NCBI GenBank assembly: GCA_002862435.1
Contig: PKDC01000004.1
Coordinates: 23,170-87,169 of the forward strand
From: Pseudomonadota bacterium
Lineage (GTDB): Bacteria; Pseudomonadota; Gammaproteobacteria; UBA5335
Reading direction: 5' to 3'
DNA: 64,000 nt
The notes beneath the pieces were generated by a model, which worked only from the letters and a program-made list of their open reading frames with translations, searched no databases and was not told the origin of the DNA. This document shows, one piece after another, positions 8,640 to 17,646 of the stretch (position 1 is its first letter; each line of letters opens with the position of its first letter). The position numbers and the translations under genes are program-made.

Positions 8640-9701
8640 TCACGACCCATCGGCGGGTGGATGCCGGGGCAAAGCCCACGCCGGGGTCAACCGCACCCGC
8701 GAGACCATCGCAGGCGTCATCTCCACCCCGCCATCCTCGCGCACCACCAGCGCCCGCTCGATGCCCAGGCGCACCGCCACCGCGCGCCATGCATCCGGCC
8801 CGGCCACGAACAGCGCCGTGGAGGCGGCATCGGCCAGCGCCGCTTCGGTGTGGATCACGGTCACGGCATGCAGGCCGCGCACCGGCAGGCCCGTGTGCGG
8901 ATCGAGGATGTGGTGGTAGCGCTGGCCGTGGTAATCGAACATGCGCTCATAATCCCCCGAGGTCGACACCGCCTCACCTGCAACCAGGGTTAAGCTGCCC
9001 ATCACGCCGGGCTTGAACGGATCGCGGATGCCGATGCGCCACGGCCGTCCCGGCGGCTCGCCCAGGGTCTTGAGGTTGCCGCCCGCATTGACCAGCGCCG
9101 CCGCAATGCCGCGTCGGGCTAGATCGGCCACCACCCGGTCCACGGCGTAGCCCTTGCCGATGCCACCCAGATCGATGAACAGCCCGCGCGGCCCGCACAC
9201 CTCGCCCGTCGGCGAGACGGTCACCTCCGCCATCGGTGGCAAGGGCAACAGGGCGCCGATCTCGGCCGGTTGCGGAAAGGGCCGATCCGGGTCACGCGGC
9301 GCGCGGTCGAAGCCCCACAGCGCCACCAGCCGGCCCACCGCGGGATCGAAGCGCCCGCCGCTGGCGATCGTCAACGCGCGCGCGCGGGATATCTGGCTAG
9401 CCAGATCGGGCGAAACACGCATGCACGCCCCGCGCCCCAGGGCCGCGTTGAGTCGCGCCAGTTCGCCATCGCCGAAGGCCCAGCCATCGCGACCGAAGGC
9501 CTGCAGCCAGGCGTCGCTGTCGCGGATCGCCGCTGCGGCCTGCTCCGGCGAGGTGCCGTAGAGGGTGAACTGGACCAGGGTCCCCATGGCGTAGACCTCT
9601 GCCGCCACCGGCTCCGGCGCGCGGCTGCAGGCCAGCAGGCCCCACACCGCCAGCAGCCCGAATACGCCGGCGCGTCCGATGGATCCAGCCCGTGAAACCA
9701 G
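8640..9701 (-). CDS. apbE: ApbE-type FAD:protein FMN transferase (lipoprotein)
   Basis: This periplasmic enzyme attaches FMN to Ser/Thr of target flavoproteins such as RnfG or NqrB/C, using FAD and Mg2+. Visible are a lipobox (WGLLAC), the MGTLVQFTLYG start of the domain, GRFDPAVGRLVALWGF, the glycine-rich FIDLGGIGKGYAVDRV, NAGGNLKTLG and the metal/FAD motif HHILDPHTGLPV. The start is uncertain because no in-frame ATG or GTG lies before the lipobox. A CTG at 9701 would give a normal 24-residue lipoprotein leader, while a TTG at 9806 would give an overlong one. It lies downstream of thiO. Confidence 0.87.
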   Translation of the reverse strand: MVSRAGSIGRAGVFGLLAVWGLLACSRAPEPVAAEVYAMGTLVQFTLYGTSPEQAAAAIRDSDAWLQAFGRDGWAFGDGELARLNAALGRGACMRVSPDLASQISRARALTIASGGRFDPAVGRLVALWGFDRAPRDPDRPFPQPAEIGALLPLPPMAEVTVSPTGEVCGPRGLFIDLGGIGKGYAVDRVVADLARRGIAAALVNAGGNLKTLGEPPGRPWRIGIRDPFKPGVMGSLTLVAGEAVSTSGDYERMFDYHGQRYHHILDPHTGLPVRGLHAVTVIHTEAALADAASTALFVAGPDAWRAVAVRLGIERALVVREDGGVEMTPAMVSRVRLTPAWALPRHPPADGS

Positions 9702-9811
9702 GCGCTTTGAGGGTGTCGAAAACGCCTGCTGGCCAGGTTGCGACCGTCCAGCCGATCGACCGCTCGGCCTGAATGATTTCAGCCGGCGTGCGGCCCGGAT
9801 CCCCAAGCGCC

Positions 9812-10903
9812 TCACCGGGTCGACTCCGGCCAGGCATAGGGAGCGGGATCCAGCGCCGGCACGCGCTCCCGCAGCAGATCCGCCAGCAGCTCGGCGGCGG
9901 CCGGCGCCAGCAACACGCCGTTGCGGAAATGCCCGGCATTGACCCACAGCCCGCTGATGGCCGGATGCGGCGCGATCACCGGCACCCCCGCCGGCGAGCC
10001 GGGCCGCAGCCCCGCCCAGTGGCCAGCAAGCCGTGCCCGCGCCAGCGCAGGAATCAGCGCCACGGCATCCGCCCGCAAGCGCTCGCCGGTGGCGGGATCG
10101 GCGGTCTTGTCGAAACCGGCCTGTTCCACCGTGCTGCCGAACAGGATGTGTCCGTCGCGGCGCGCAATGGCGTAGCGATCCGCGCGCAGCAGCACATGGC
10201 CGATCAAGCCAGGCGACGCCTCGAACAGCAGCATCTGCCCCTTCACGGGCGCCACGGGCACGGGCGCGCCCAGTTCGGCCAGCAACGCGCCGCTCCAGGC
10301 GCCCGCAGCCACCACCACGGGACCCGTCACCGGCAGCCGGCCCTGGGGCGTATGCAGGCTGGTCACGCGGCCGGACGCGACGTCGAAACCGCTCACCGCA
10401 CAGTGTTCGCGGATCTCCACGCCCCGCTGGACCAGGGCCTGTCGCAAGGCCCGGAGCAGCCGCGGATTGCGCACCTGGGCCATGTCCGGCAAGCGCAGGG
10501 CGGTACCGGCGGTCGATGCCAGCGCCGGCTCCAGCCGCGCCACCTCGTCCGGTGCACAGGCCACCACACGCTGCGCCCAGCGCTGCGCCCAAGCCGCCGC
10601 CGCTGCCGGCTCGCCATCCAGTATCAACAGGCCGCTCGCGGTCCATTCGGAATCGACGCCCGTGATCGCGGCCAGCCGCGTGGCCAGTTCGGGATAAGCG
10701 GCCGCCGCCCGCCAGGCCAGCGCCTGCACCGCATCGGGATAGCGCCAGGGGTAGAGCGGACAGAGGATGCCGCCGCCGGCCCAGGAGGCCTCCCGCCCGA
10801 CGGCGCCGCGCTCCAGCACCCGCACCGCCACCCCTGCCTTGCTCAGGGCCCAGGCCGTGGTCAGGCCCACGATGCCGCCGCCGATCACCGTTACCGTCTG
10901 CAA
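9812..10903 (-). CDS. thiO: Glycine oxidase ThiO
   Basis: This 363-residue FAD enzyme oxidises glycine to the imine used to build the thiazole of thiamine. It shows the N-terminal dinucleotide motif VTVIGGGIVGLTTAWALSKAG, the GREASWAGGGILCPLYPW segment, and a C-terminal FAD-binding region (HWAGLRPGSPAGVPVIAPHP, NAGHFRNGVLLAPAAAELLAD). The start is a TTG preceded by a strong GGAGGGGG Shine-Dalgarno. No other thiamine genes are adjacent. The downstream apbE, about 110 bases away, may be co-transcribed, as both handle flavin. Confidence 0.9.
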   Translation of the reverse strand: MQTVTVIGGGIVGLTTAWALSKAGVAVRVLERGAVGREASWAGGGILCPLYPWRYPDAVQALAWRAAAAYPELATRLAAITGVDSEWTASGLLILDGEPAAAAAWAQRWAQRVVACAPDEVARLEPALASTAGTALRLPDMAQVRNPRLLRALRQALVQRGVEIREHCAVSGFDVASGRVTSLHTPQGRLPVTGPVVVAAGAWSGALLAELGAPVPVAPVKGQMLLFEASPGLIGHVLLRADRYAIARRDGHILFGSTVEQAGFDKTADPATGERLRADAVALIPALARARLAGHWAGLRPGSPAGVPVIAPHPAISGLWVNAGHFRNGVLLAPAAAELLADLLRERVPALDPAPYAWPESTR

Positions 10904-11050
10904 ATCCCCCTCCCCCTGCTCACCTGGCGTCCCATGATGCCGTTCATCCCCCGTTTTCCACCGCCCATCGACTGCCCCATTCAGCCCCTGCGCGCGCGGC
11001 CGTCAACCGAAACAGAAGAATTGAGCACACGCGCCCCAGGGGGCTCGCCC

Positions 11051-11623
11051 ATGAACACGTCACGCCATCGCGGCCTGAGCCTGATCGAATTGATGGTCAC
11101 GCTGGCCGTCATTCTAGTCCTCGCCCTGGCTGGCGGACCGCCCATGGCCGATCTGCTGCGCAACAACCGCCTGACCGCCCAGGCCAATGCGCTGAATGCC
11201 GGCGTGGTTCGCGCGCGCGGCGAGGCGGTCTCCCGGCGCGGCTGGGTCACGCTGTGCAGCAGCACCGATGGCGACCTGTGCCGCACCAGCAACACCAACC
11301 AATGGGAAAGCGGCTGGATCGTCTTCGTCGACACCAACGGCAATGGCGCACGGGTCTCGACCGAAGCCCTGCTGGCTGCCGGGGGCGCCTTCGCGACAGG
11401 CGCCACCTTGCGCCTCGCCGGCTTCACCAATGCCGGCTTTGTCCGTTTCGACGCCCGCGGCCTGCCCGATTCGGCGGGCACCTTCATCCTCTGCGATGCG
11501 CGCGGCGCGGCCCGTGCCCGCACTGTCGCGGTGAACGCCGTGGGCAAGGTCGTGCGACCGGTGGACACCAATGCCAACGGCAGCCCGCAAGTCCTGACCG
11601 GAGGGGACGCCACATGTCCGTAA
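11051..11623 (+). CDS. fimT: FimT/GspH-type minor pseudopilin (first copy)
   Basis: The 190-residue protein has a short basic leader and the prepilin peptidase site RG^LSLIELMVTLAVIL. The N-terminal helix is followed by a GspH-type globular domain (TAQANALNAGVVRARGEAVSRRG, then WIVFVDTNGNG). FimT-type minor pilins help prime type IV pili and can bind DNA during uptake. This is the first gene of the operon. Its stop overlaps pilV by 10 bases. The longer track ORF start is not credible because it runs antisense through thiO. Confidence 0.88.
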   Translation: MNTSRHRGLSLIELMVTLAVILVLALAGGPPMADLLRNNRLTAQANALNAGVVRARGEAVSRRGWVTLCSSTDGDLCRTSNTNQWESGWIVFVDTNGNGARVSTEALLAAGGAFATGATLRLAGFTNAGFVRFDARGLPDSAGTFILCDARGAARARTVAVNAVGKVVRPVDTNANGSPQVLTGGDATCP

Positions 11624-12171
11624 CCACACCACGGGACGCCACCAGGCCCCAACCGGCGCACCGCCGTGCGCGGCGTCTCGCCACCCCCAGCACGGCGGCC
11701 CGCGGCTTCACGCTGGTGGAGGTGTTGGTGGCAATCCTGTTGCTTTCCGTTGGCCTGTTGGGGGTCGCGGGCCTGCAGATCAGCGGCCTGCGCTACCAGC
11801 AGGGCGCCTACATGCGTGGCCAGGCCACCAGCCTGCTGTACGACATGGCCGACCGCATGCGCATCAATCCGCAAGGCGTGGGCGCCAGTAGCTACAACGC
11901 CATCACCATCAACACCACCACCAGCGGCTGGCAGTCCAGCCTGCCGGCCGACCCGGATTGCGCCGCCAATAACTGCACACCGGCCAACCAGGCCGCCCTG
12001 GACACCCGCCAATGGGGCCTGGCGCTGGGCCAGTTGCCGCGCGCCGTCGGCACGGTCACCCGCACTGGCTTGATCTTTACCCTCACCATCACCTGGCAGG
12101 ATCTGGACAGCAACGCCGAAGCGCCCGCCAACCAGACCGCCAGTCTCAACGTGCAGATCAACAACCCATGA
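11614..12171 (+). CDS. pilV: Type IV pilus minor pilin PilV
   Basis: The 185-residue prepilin has a long basic leader (about 30 residues) and the cleavage site RG^FTLVEVLVAILLLSVGLLGVAGLQ, with the glutamate at +5. The start at 11614 follows GAGGGG and overlaps fimT. The region after the helix (ATSLLYDMADRMRINPQGV) is characteristic of PilV. It would join PilW, PilX, FimT and PilE in the priming complex at the pilus tip. Its stop overlaps the pilW start as ATGA. Confidence 0.92.
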   Translation: MSVTTPRDATRPQPAHRRARRLATPSTAARGFTLVEVLVAILLLSVGLLGVAGLQISGLRYQQGAYMRGQATSLLYDMADRMRINPQGVGASSYNAITINTTTSGWQSSLPADPDCAANNCTPANQAALDTRQWGLALGQLPRAVGTVTRTGLIFTLTITWQDLDSNAEAPANQTASLNVQINNP

Positions 12172-13253
12172 ACGCGCCCGCCCGCCCCTCCGTTCGCTCC
12201 GCCGCCGGCTTCTCGCTGGTGGAGATCATGGTCGCCATGCTGGTGAGCCTGTTCCTGCTCGCCGGGGTGTTCCAGCTCTACCTCGGCAACCAGCAGACCA
12301 GCCGCCTCGGCACCGGCGTCGGCGACCTGCAGCAGACCGGCCAGTTCGCGCTGGATGAACTGGCGGGCAACCTGCGCATGGCCGCTTTCCAGGGCTGCGC
12401 CGATGCCGTGCGCGTGACCGCCCCGATCTGGGCCCTCAACGCCCCCACCACCGATCTGTCCGCTACCGCCGTGCGCGGCTTCGAGGTCGCCACCAACGGA
12501 ACCTGGACCGGCGGCACCGCGCCCGCCAACTGGAATGGCACGGTGCCACGGCCCCTGAGCGATGTGCTGCAGGTGCAGGGCGGCTCGCGCGCAGTGGTCA
12601 ATCTCGCCAGCACCATGAGCAGCGAGTCGGCCCAGGTGGCGCTGGCCAGCAATCCCGACAACATCGCGGCCGGCGAGATGGTGATCATCGCCGACTGCCG
12701 TGTGGCCGACCTGTTCCGGGTTACCTCGGTCACCGGTGGCCTGACCCTGGTGCACGCCACCAGCGACAACAGCTCAGCCAGTCTCACCAAGCCCTATGTC
12801 CACAACGGAATCAATGCCGCCCAGGCGACGCGTTTCAACAGTTGGATCTATTTCGTGCGCGACAGCGGCCGCAACGCTGCCGATGGCAGCGACATCTTCT
12901 CCCTGTTTCGCCTCGACACCAGCCGCACCGGCCAGACCGCGCAGGAACTGGTGGAGGGCGTGGAGCAACTGCAGGTCCTCTACGGCGAGCGCATCGGCAC
13001 CCAGAACATCCGCTACCGCGCCGCGCCCAATGTCGCCAACTGGGGCCAGGTGGTGGCGGTGAAGCTCGCCCTGCTGGTCGCCTCGCGCGACCCCGTGCTG
13101 GATGTCGCCGATGCCACCGCCGGCTACGCCCTGCTTGACCAGACCGCCGCCAAGACCGGCACCAGCGGCGCCACCATCACCTACGCCAACGACCGGCGTC
13201 TGCGGCGGGTGTTCTCCGCCACGGTCAACATCCGCAACCGCCGCGAGCTGTAA
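12168..13253 (+). CDS. pilW: Type IV pilus minor pilin PilW
   Basis: The 361-residue protein has the prepilin site AG^FSLVEIMVAMLVSLFLLAGVFQLYLGN and the family segment QTGQFALDELAGNLRMAAFQGC. The length is normal for PilW, the largest minor pilin. The ATGA overlap with pilV indicates coupled translation. It probably links PilV/PilX to PilY1 in the tip complex, following the P. aeruginosa model. Confidence 0.92.
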   Translation: MNAPARPSVRSAAGFSLVEIMVAMLVSLFLLAGVFQLYLGNQQTSRLGTGVGDLQQTGQFALDELAGNLRMAAFQGCADAVRVTAPIWALNAPTTDLSATAVRGFEVATNGTWTGGTAPANWNGTVPRPLSDVLQVQGGSRAVVNLASTMSSESAQVALASNPDNIAAGEMVIIADCRVADLFRVTSVTGGLTLVHATSDNSSASLTKPYVHNGINAAQATRFNSWIYFVRDSGRNAADGSDIFSLFRLDTSRTGQTAQELVEGVEQLQVLYGERIGTQNIRYRAAPNVANWGQVVAVKLALLVASRDPVLDVADATAGYALLDQTAAKTGTSGATITYANDRRLRRVFSATVNIRNRREL

Positions 13254-13263
13254 GGAGTCCGCC

Positions 13264-13728
13264 ATGTCTACCCTGATCGTCCCGCCCCCCCGTCGCCAGC
13301 GTGGCATCGTGCTCATGGTGGCGCTGGTGATGCTGGTCACCATCACCCTGCTGGCCATCATGACCCTCGGCAGCGCGACCACCGAGCAAAAGATCGCCGC
13401 CACCGGTCATTTCCACAACATGGGTTTCCAGGGTGCGGAAAGCGCCATAGAAGCCGCCATGACGGATGTGCCGCATCTCTCGGCCGCCCTGATCGCCAGC
13501 ACGCCGGTGAGTCGCACCCTGAGTCTCGGCACCACCCCGGTCACCGCCGCGGCCCAGACCAGCTATCTGGGGGATGCCTCCAACATCGTGGGGTATTCCC
13601 TGGGCGGGCAAAGCCAGTTTGCCGCCTACCACTTCCTCATCCAGGGCACCGGCACCGTGACCGGCGTGAATCTGCCCGCCGTCACCGCCCAGGGCGTGTT
13701 TCGCATCGCCCCGGCCACCAACAACTGA
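13264..13728 (+). CDS. pilX: PilX-type minor pilus assembly protein
   Basis: The 154-residue protein begins with a basic leader and RQRGIVLMVALVMLVTITLLAIMTLGS, then a QKIAATGHFHNMGFQGAESAIEAA segment typical of PilX. The hydrophobic helix lacks the +5 glutamate, as PilX members often do. The ATG at 13264 lies 10 bases after pilW. It probably works with PilV, PilW and PilY1 in starting pilus assembly. Confidence 0.87.
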   Translation: MSTLIVPPPRRQRGIVLMVALVMLVTITLLAIMTLGSATTEQKIAATGHFHNMGFQGAESAIEAAMTDVPHLSAALIASTPVSRTLSLGTTPVTAAAQTSYLGDASNIVGYSLGGQSQFAAYHFLIQGTGTVTGVNLPAVTAQGVFRIAPATNN

Positions 13729-13744
13729 TCGGGAGGACATCGCC

Positions 13745-14107
13745 ATGTTGCGCATCATTCGCCACCTGTTGCACTTCCCCGGCCGGGCGCTGCTTGCCGC
13801 GCTGGTCATCACCGGCACGCTGCTTGCCGCGCCGGTCTCCGCCGGCCTGCGCCGCGATGCGCCCCATAGCGAGGACGCCATCGAGGCCCACCATATCGCC
13901 CTGTCCGTCAACGGCCAGGGGCGCGGCGAACTCATCGCCTATCCCTGCGCCGATTGCCCGCCGCGCAGCCTGAAAATGACCGGGCCGGTGATGGTGTGGG
14001 TCAAGGGCCGACCGGATCCCGGCGTGGATTTCCGCAGCCTCGACGGCCAGGAAGCCACCGTGATTTTCGACATCACCACCCTGCAGGTGTTGCGCCTGGT
14101 CCGTTGA
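13745..14107 (+). CDS. Uncharacterised small exported CxxC protein in the pilin operon
   Basis: The 120-residue product has a clear signal peptide (GRALLAALVITGTLLAAPVSA^G), leaving about 86 residues with a CADCPP pair of cysteines and a beta-rich end (ATVIFDITTLQVLRLV). I recognise no family. It sits 16 bases after pilX and just before pilY1, so it is co-transcribed with the minor pilins. It might be a periplasmic partner of PilY1 or a positional counterpart of PilY2, but I see no sequence support for homology. It could form a disulfide or bind a metal. Confidence 0.75.
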   Translation: MLRIIRHLLHFPGRALLAALVITGTLLAAPVSAGLRRDAPHSEDAIEAHHIALSVNGQGRGELIAYPCADCPPRSLKMTGPVMVWVKGRPDPGVDFRSLDGQEATVIFDITTLQVLRLVR

Positions 14108-14115
14108 GCGCCGCG

Positions 14116-14208
14116 TCGGCGTCGGGAGCACAGCCATGAACAAGAACAATCCGCGCCATCGCCTCATCGGCGTCAGGAGCACAGCCATGAACAAGAACAA
14201 TCCGCGCC
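14116..14208 (+). repeat. 51-base tandem duplication over the pilY1 start
   Basis: Bases 14116-14157 and 14167-14208 are 41/42 identical at a 51-base offset. Each copy carries GGAGC, CAGCC and ATGAACAAGAACAATCC, so the duplication repeats the ribosome-binding site, start codon and first codons. The offset is 17 codons, so both ATGs are in frame with pilY1. Confidence 0.95.
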
Positions 14209-17200
14209 GCCGCCTTGCCGCCTTCCTGGGGGCCGTCGGCCTGAGCCTGCTCACCGGCGCCCCGCTGGCACTGGCCGATGACACCGAGGTCTATGTCAGC
14301 AACAGCACCGAGGGCAGCCAGCCCAACATCCTGTTCATCGTCGACACCTCGGGCAGCATGAGCACCAGCGTCACCATCCCCGCGGTCTATGACCCGGCCA
14401 CGACCTACACCGGCTCCTGCTCCAGCAGCAGGATCTACTGGAGCACGAACAGCACACCGCCCGCCTGCTCGACCACCCAGTGGTTCCCCACCACCCAGAA
14501 CTACTGCAAGGCCGCCCTGTCGCCGCTGGCCAGCTCCGGCCGCTTCACCGACCAGGCCGCGATGTGGCGCCGGGACTGGGGCCTGTTCGGCGAGCGCAGC
14601 TTTACCGATCAGCGCTGGCAAACCCTGCAAGCCGGCGCCAACAACCATGCGCTGGAATGCGAGGATGACTCGGGCAAGCACGGCAGCGCCGATGGCGTGT
14701 GGTATGCCGACAAGGACGCCCGCAACAGCGGCACCAAATGGAACAGCGCCCCCGCCAAGAAATACGGCTACTCAACCGCCTACAACTTCTGGTCGGCCAA
14801 CTACCTCAACTGGTGGGTCGCGACGGGCGGCTCGGGCACCATCAATGTCACCCGGCTGTGGATCGTGCAGGACGTCGCCAAGAAGCTGGTCGACCGGCTC
14901 AACGGCGTCAACATCGGCCTGATGCGTTTCGATTCCACCAGCCCTTACCAGGGTGGGCCGGTGACCCTGCCGATCGCGGACATCGCCGAAACCCGCGACC
15001 TCTTCAAGACCACCATCTCGGGCTACACCCCTGCGGGCAACACTCCGCTGGCGGAAACCTTCTGGGAAGCCTATCTCTACTTCACCGGCCAGACCGTGAA
15101 GTACGGCGCCGCCTCCAGTCCGATCACCAGCGTCCCCACATCCAGGAGCTCCACCGATAACACCAAATACAAGTCGCCCATCCTCGAGGCCTGCCAGAAG
15201 AACTACATCGTCTATCTCACCGATGGCGAGCCCACCGAGGACACCGACGCCAACCAGCCGATCTATAACCTGCTGGGCACCCGGCCCAAGGGCAACTGCC
15301 CCAACAGCACCAGTACCAGTACCAGCAACAACGGCATCTGCCTCGACGAACTGGCCGGCTACATGAACGACTACCTCGACGCCGCGCCCAGCCTGGGTGG
15401 CATCCAGAACGTCGTCACCTACACCGTGGGCTTCTTCAGCGACCAGAACCTGCTTGATGACACCGCCGTCAAGGGCGGCGGCAAGTACTACACCGTGGAT
15501 GACTACGCGGGCCTTGAGCAGTCGCTGAGCGAGATCTTCATCGAGATCCTGTTGCGCGAGGGGCTGTTCACCGCGCCGGCAGTGTCCGTGAACGCCTTCA
15601 ACAGGCTGGAACACCGCGACGAGATCTATTTCGCCCTGTTCGCGCCCCAGGACCGGGTGACCTGGCCCGGCAACGTCAAGCGCTATCGCTATAACGCCGC
15701 GTATGACAACGGCGCCGGAACCACGCCAGGCGCCATCGTCGATGTCGACGGGTTCTCCGCCATCGATCCCAGCACGGGCAGCTTCCGTTCCGGCGCCAAG
15801 AGCTGGTGGAGCGATGTGCTGGACGGCGACGAGGTCGCCAAGGGCGGCGCCGCCAACGAGCAGAGCATCAGCAGCCGCAAGGTCTACACCTACACCGGCA
15901 GCGCCGCGCCCAGCAACGTCAACCTGACCGCGGCGGCCAGCAAACTGCATGAGGACAACCTCACGGCGCTCACCCCGCTGCTCGACATCCAGGACAGCAG
16001 CATCTCGGCCACGGACCTCATCCAGTGGGCGCGCGGCGTGGATCTGCTGGATGCCGACCGGGACGATGTGACCAATGAGGCGCGCAAGCAGGTGGCCGAT
16101 CCGCTGCACACCCGGCCCGTCCTCATCACCTACGGCGGCACCGAGTCCAGCCCGGATCTCACCATCTACGCCATGACCAACGACGGCTTCCTGTATGCCC
16201 TCAACCCCAGCGACGGCACCGAGCGCTTCGCCTTCATGCCCAAGGAGCTGCTGCCCAACATCGAGGACCTCTATGTCAACGAAGCCGGCACCAACCATGT
16301 CTATGGCATGGACGGTCCCTTGGTCACACGGGTGAAAAACACCGGCGCCGTTACCCTGCAGACCAGCGAGGGGGATTTCGCCTATCTCTACCTCGGCATG
16401 CGCCGGGGCGGCAAGAACTACTACACGCTGGATGTCACAGACCGCACTACGCCGGTGCTCAAATGGATGATCAAGGGCGGCGTATCCGGCGACTTCGCCG
16501 AAATGGGCCAGAGCTGGTCGGCGCCCGCCATCACCAAAATGAACATTGGCGGCACGGTCAAGAACGTCATGGTCTTCGCCGGCGGCTACGACCCCAACCA
16601 CGACACCAAGACCACCCGCGGCAATGACGGCCAGGGCCGGGCGCTCTACATCGCCGATGCCGATACGGGGGCCAAGATCTGGTCCGGCGGCACGGCGGAC
16701 ACCAGCCCCGAGACCTTCACCAAGACCTTCACCGACATGCACTACGCCATTGCCTCGGACGTGAATACGCTGGACATGAACGGCGACGGCAACGCCGATC
16801 AGCTCTATGTAGGCGACCTGGGCGGCCAGCTCTGGCGCTTCGACGTCGCCAATGGGCAGAGCGGGACCAGCCTCGTCACTGGCGGCGTGATCCTGGATGT
16901 GGGCGGCAGCACCACCGCCACCAACCGGCGCTTCCACTACGCGCCCACTGTGGCACTCGCCAAGAAGGACGGCGCCGCCTATCTCGCCCTGGCCATCGGC
17001 AGCGGCTGGCGCGAGCACCCGCTCGACACGGCGGTGGATGATCGCTTCTACACCCTGAAACAGACCGCCGTCTTCGGTCCGCCGAAGAACACCAGCGGCG
17101 TCATCACCTACACCAAGCTGACCGAAGCCAACCTGTATGACGTGACCGCCAACCTGATCCAGCAGGGCAACACCACCGAACAGGCCGCCGCACTGGCGGG

Positions 17201-17630
17201 TCTGGCCGGCAGCCAGGGCTGGTACATCCAGCTCGAGGGTGACGGCGAAAAGGCGCTGGCGACGGCGGAAGTTTTGAACGAACAGATCATCTTCTCCACC
17301 TTCACCCCGGCGGTGAGCACCACCACCTGCGGCGGCGCCGTGGGTGCCGGCGCCTCCTATCTGGTGGATCTCTACGACGGCCGCGCCGTCAAGAACCTGG
17401 ACACCACCGCCGATGACGCGAACAGGGACAAGCCCTGCACGGCCGATGGCGTGAGCTGCGTCAAGGCCGACCGCAAGCGCGGCCTGCGCCGTGGCGGCAT
17501 TCCGCCCGGCGCGGTGATCCTGTTCCCGGCCGGCGCTGATCCCGTGATCCTGATCGGGCCCGAGACCCCCTTTACCGCCAACTTTGGCCAGCTCACGCAG
17601 CGCACCTTCTGGCGCGACGTGCCGAACTGA
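14187..17630 (+). CDS. pilY1: PilY1-type pilus tip adhesin/assembly factor
   Basis: The product is 1147 residues from the second ATG, or 1164 from the first at 14136. It is the large calcium-dependent tip protein of type IV pili. The second ATG gives a normal signal peptide (RRRLAAFLGAVGLSLLTGAPLALA). A von Willebrand A-like region carries the MIDAS sequence DTSGSM near residue 53 and YLTDGEPTEDTDA further on. The C-terminal PilC/PilY1 beta-propeller starts around DLTIYAMTNDGFLYALNPSDG and includes a calcium loop DMNGDGNADQLYVGD near residue 863. It would be secreted and mounted on the minor-pilin complex. Confidence 0.94.
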   Translation: MNKNNPRRRLAAFLGAVGLSLLTGAPLALADDTEVYVSNSTEGSQPNILFIVDTSGSMSTSVTIPAVYDPATTYTGSCSSSRIYWSTNSTPPACSTTQWFPTTQNYCKAALSPLASSGRFTDQAAMWRRDWGLFGERSFTDQRWQTLQAGANNHALECEDDSGKHGSADGVWYADKDARNSGTKWNSAPAKKYGYSTAYNFWSANYLNWWVATGGSGTINVTRLWIVQDVAKKLVDRLNGVNIGLMRFDSTSPYQGGPVTLPIADIAETRDLFKTTISGYTPAGNTPLAETFWEAYLYFTGQTVKYGAASSPITSVPTSRSSTDNTKYKSPILEACQKNYIVYLTDGEPTEDTDANQPIYNLLGTRPKGNCPNSTSTSTSNNGICLDELAGYMNDYLDAAPSLGGIQNVVTYTVGFFSDQNLLDDTAVKGGGKYYTVDDYAGLEQSLSEIFIEILLREGLFTAPAVSVNAFNRLEHRDEIYFALFAPQDRVTWPGNVKRYRYNAAYDNGAGTTPGAIVDVDGFSAIDPSTGSFRSGAKSWWSDVLDGDEVAKGGAANEQSISSRKVYTYTGSAAPSNVNLTAAASKLHEDNLTALTPLLDIQDSSISATDLIQWARGVDLLDADRDDVTNEARKQVADPLHTRPVLITYGGTESSPDLTIYAMTNDGFLYALNPSDGTERFAFMPKELLPNIEDLYVNEAGTNHVYGMDGPLVTRVKNTGAVTLQTSEGDFAYLYLGMRRGGKNYYTLDVTDRTTPVLKWMIKGGVSGDFAEMGQSWSAPAITKMNIGGTVKNVMVFAGGYDPNHDTKTTRGNDGQGRALYIADADTGAKIWSGGTADTSPETFTKTFTDMHYAIASDVNTLDMNGDGNADQLYVGDLGGQLWRFDVANGQSGTSLVTGGVILDVGGSTTATNRRFHYAPTVALAKKDGAAYLALAIGSGWREHPLDTAVDDRFYTLKQTAVFGPPKNTSGVITYTKLTEANLYDVTANLIQQGNTTEQAAALAGLAGSQGWYIQLEGDGEKALATAEVLNEQIIFSTFTPAVSTTTCGGAVGAGASYLVDLYDGRAVKNLDTTADDANRDKPCTADGVSCVKADRKRGLRRGGIPPGAVILFPAGADPVILIGPETPFTANFGQLTQRTFWRDVPN

Positions 17631-17646
17631 GGCAGGAGCACACACC

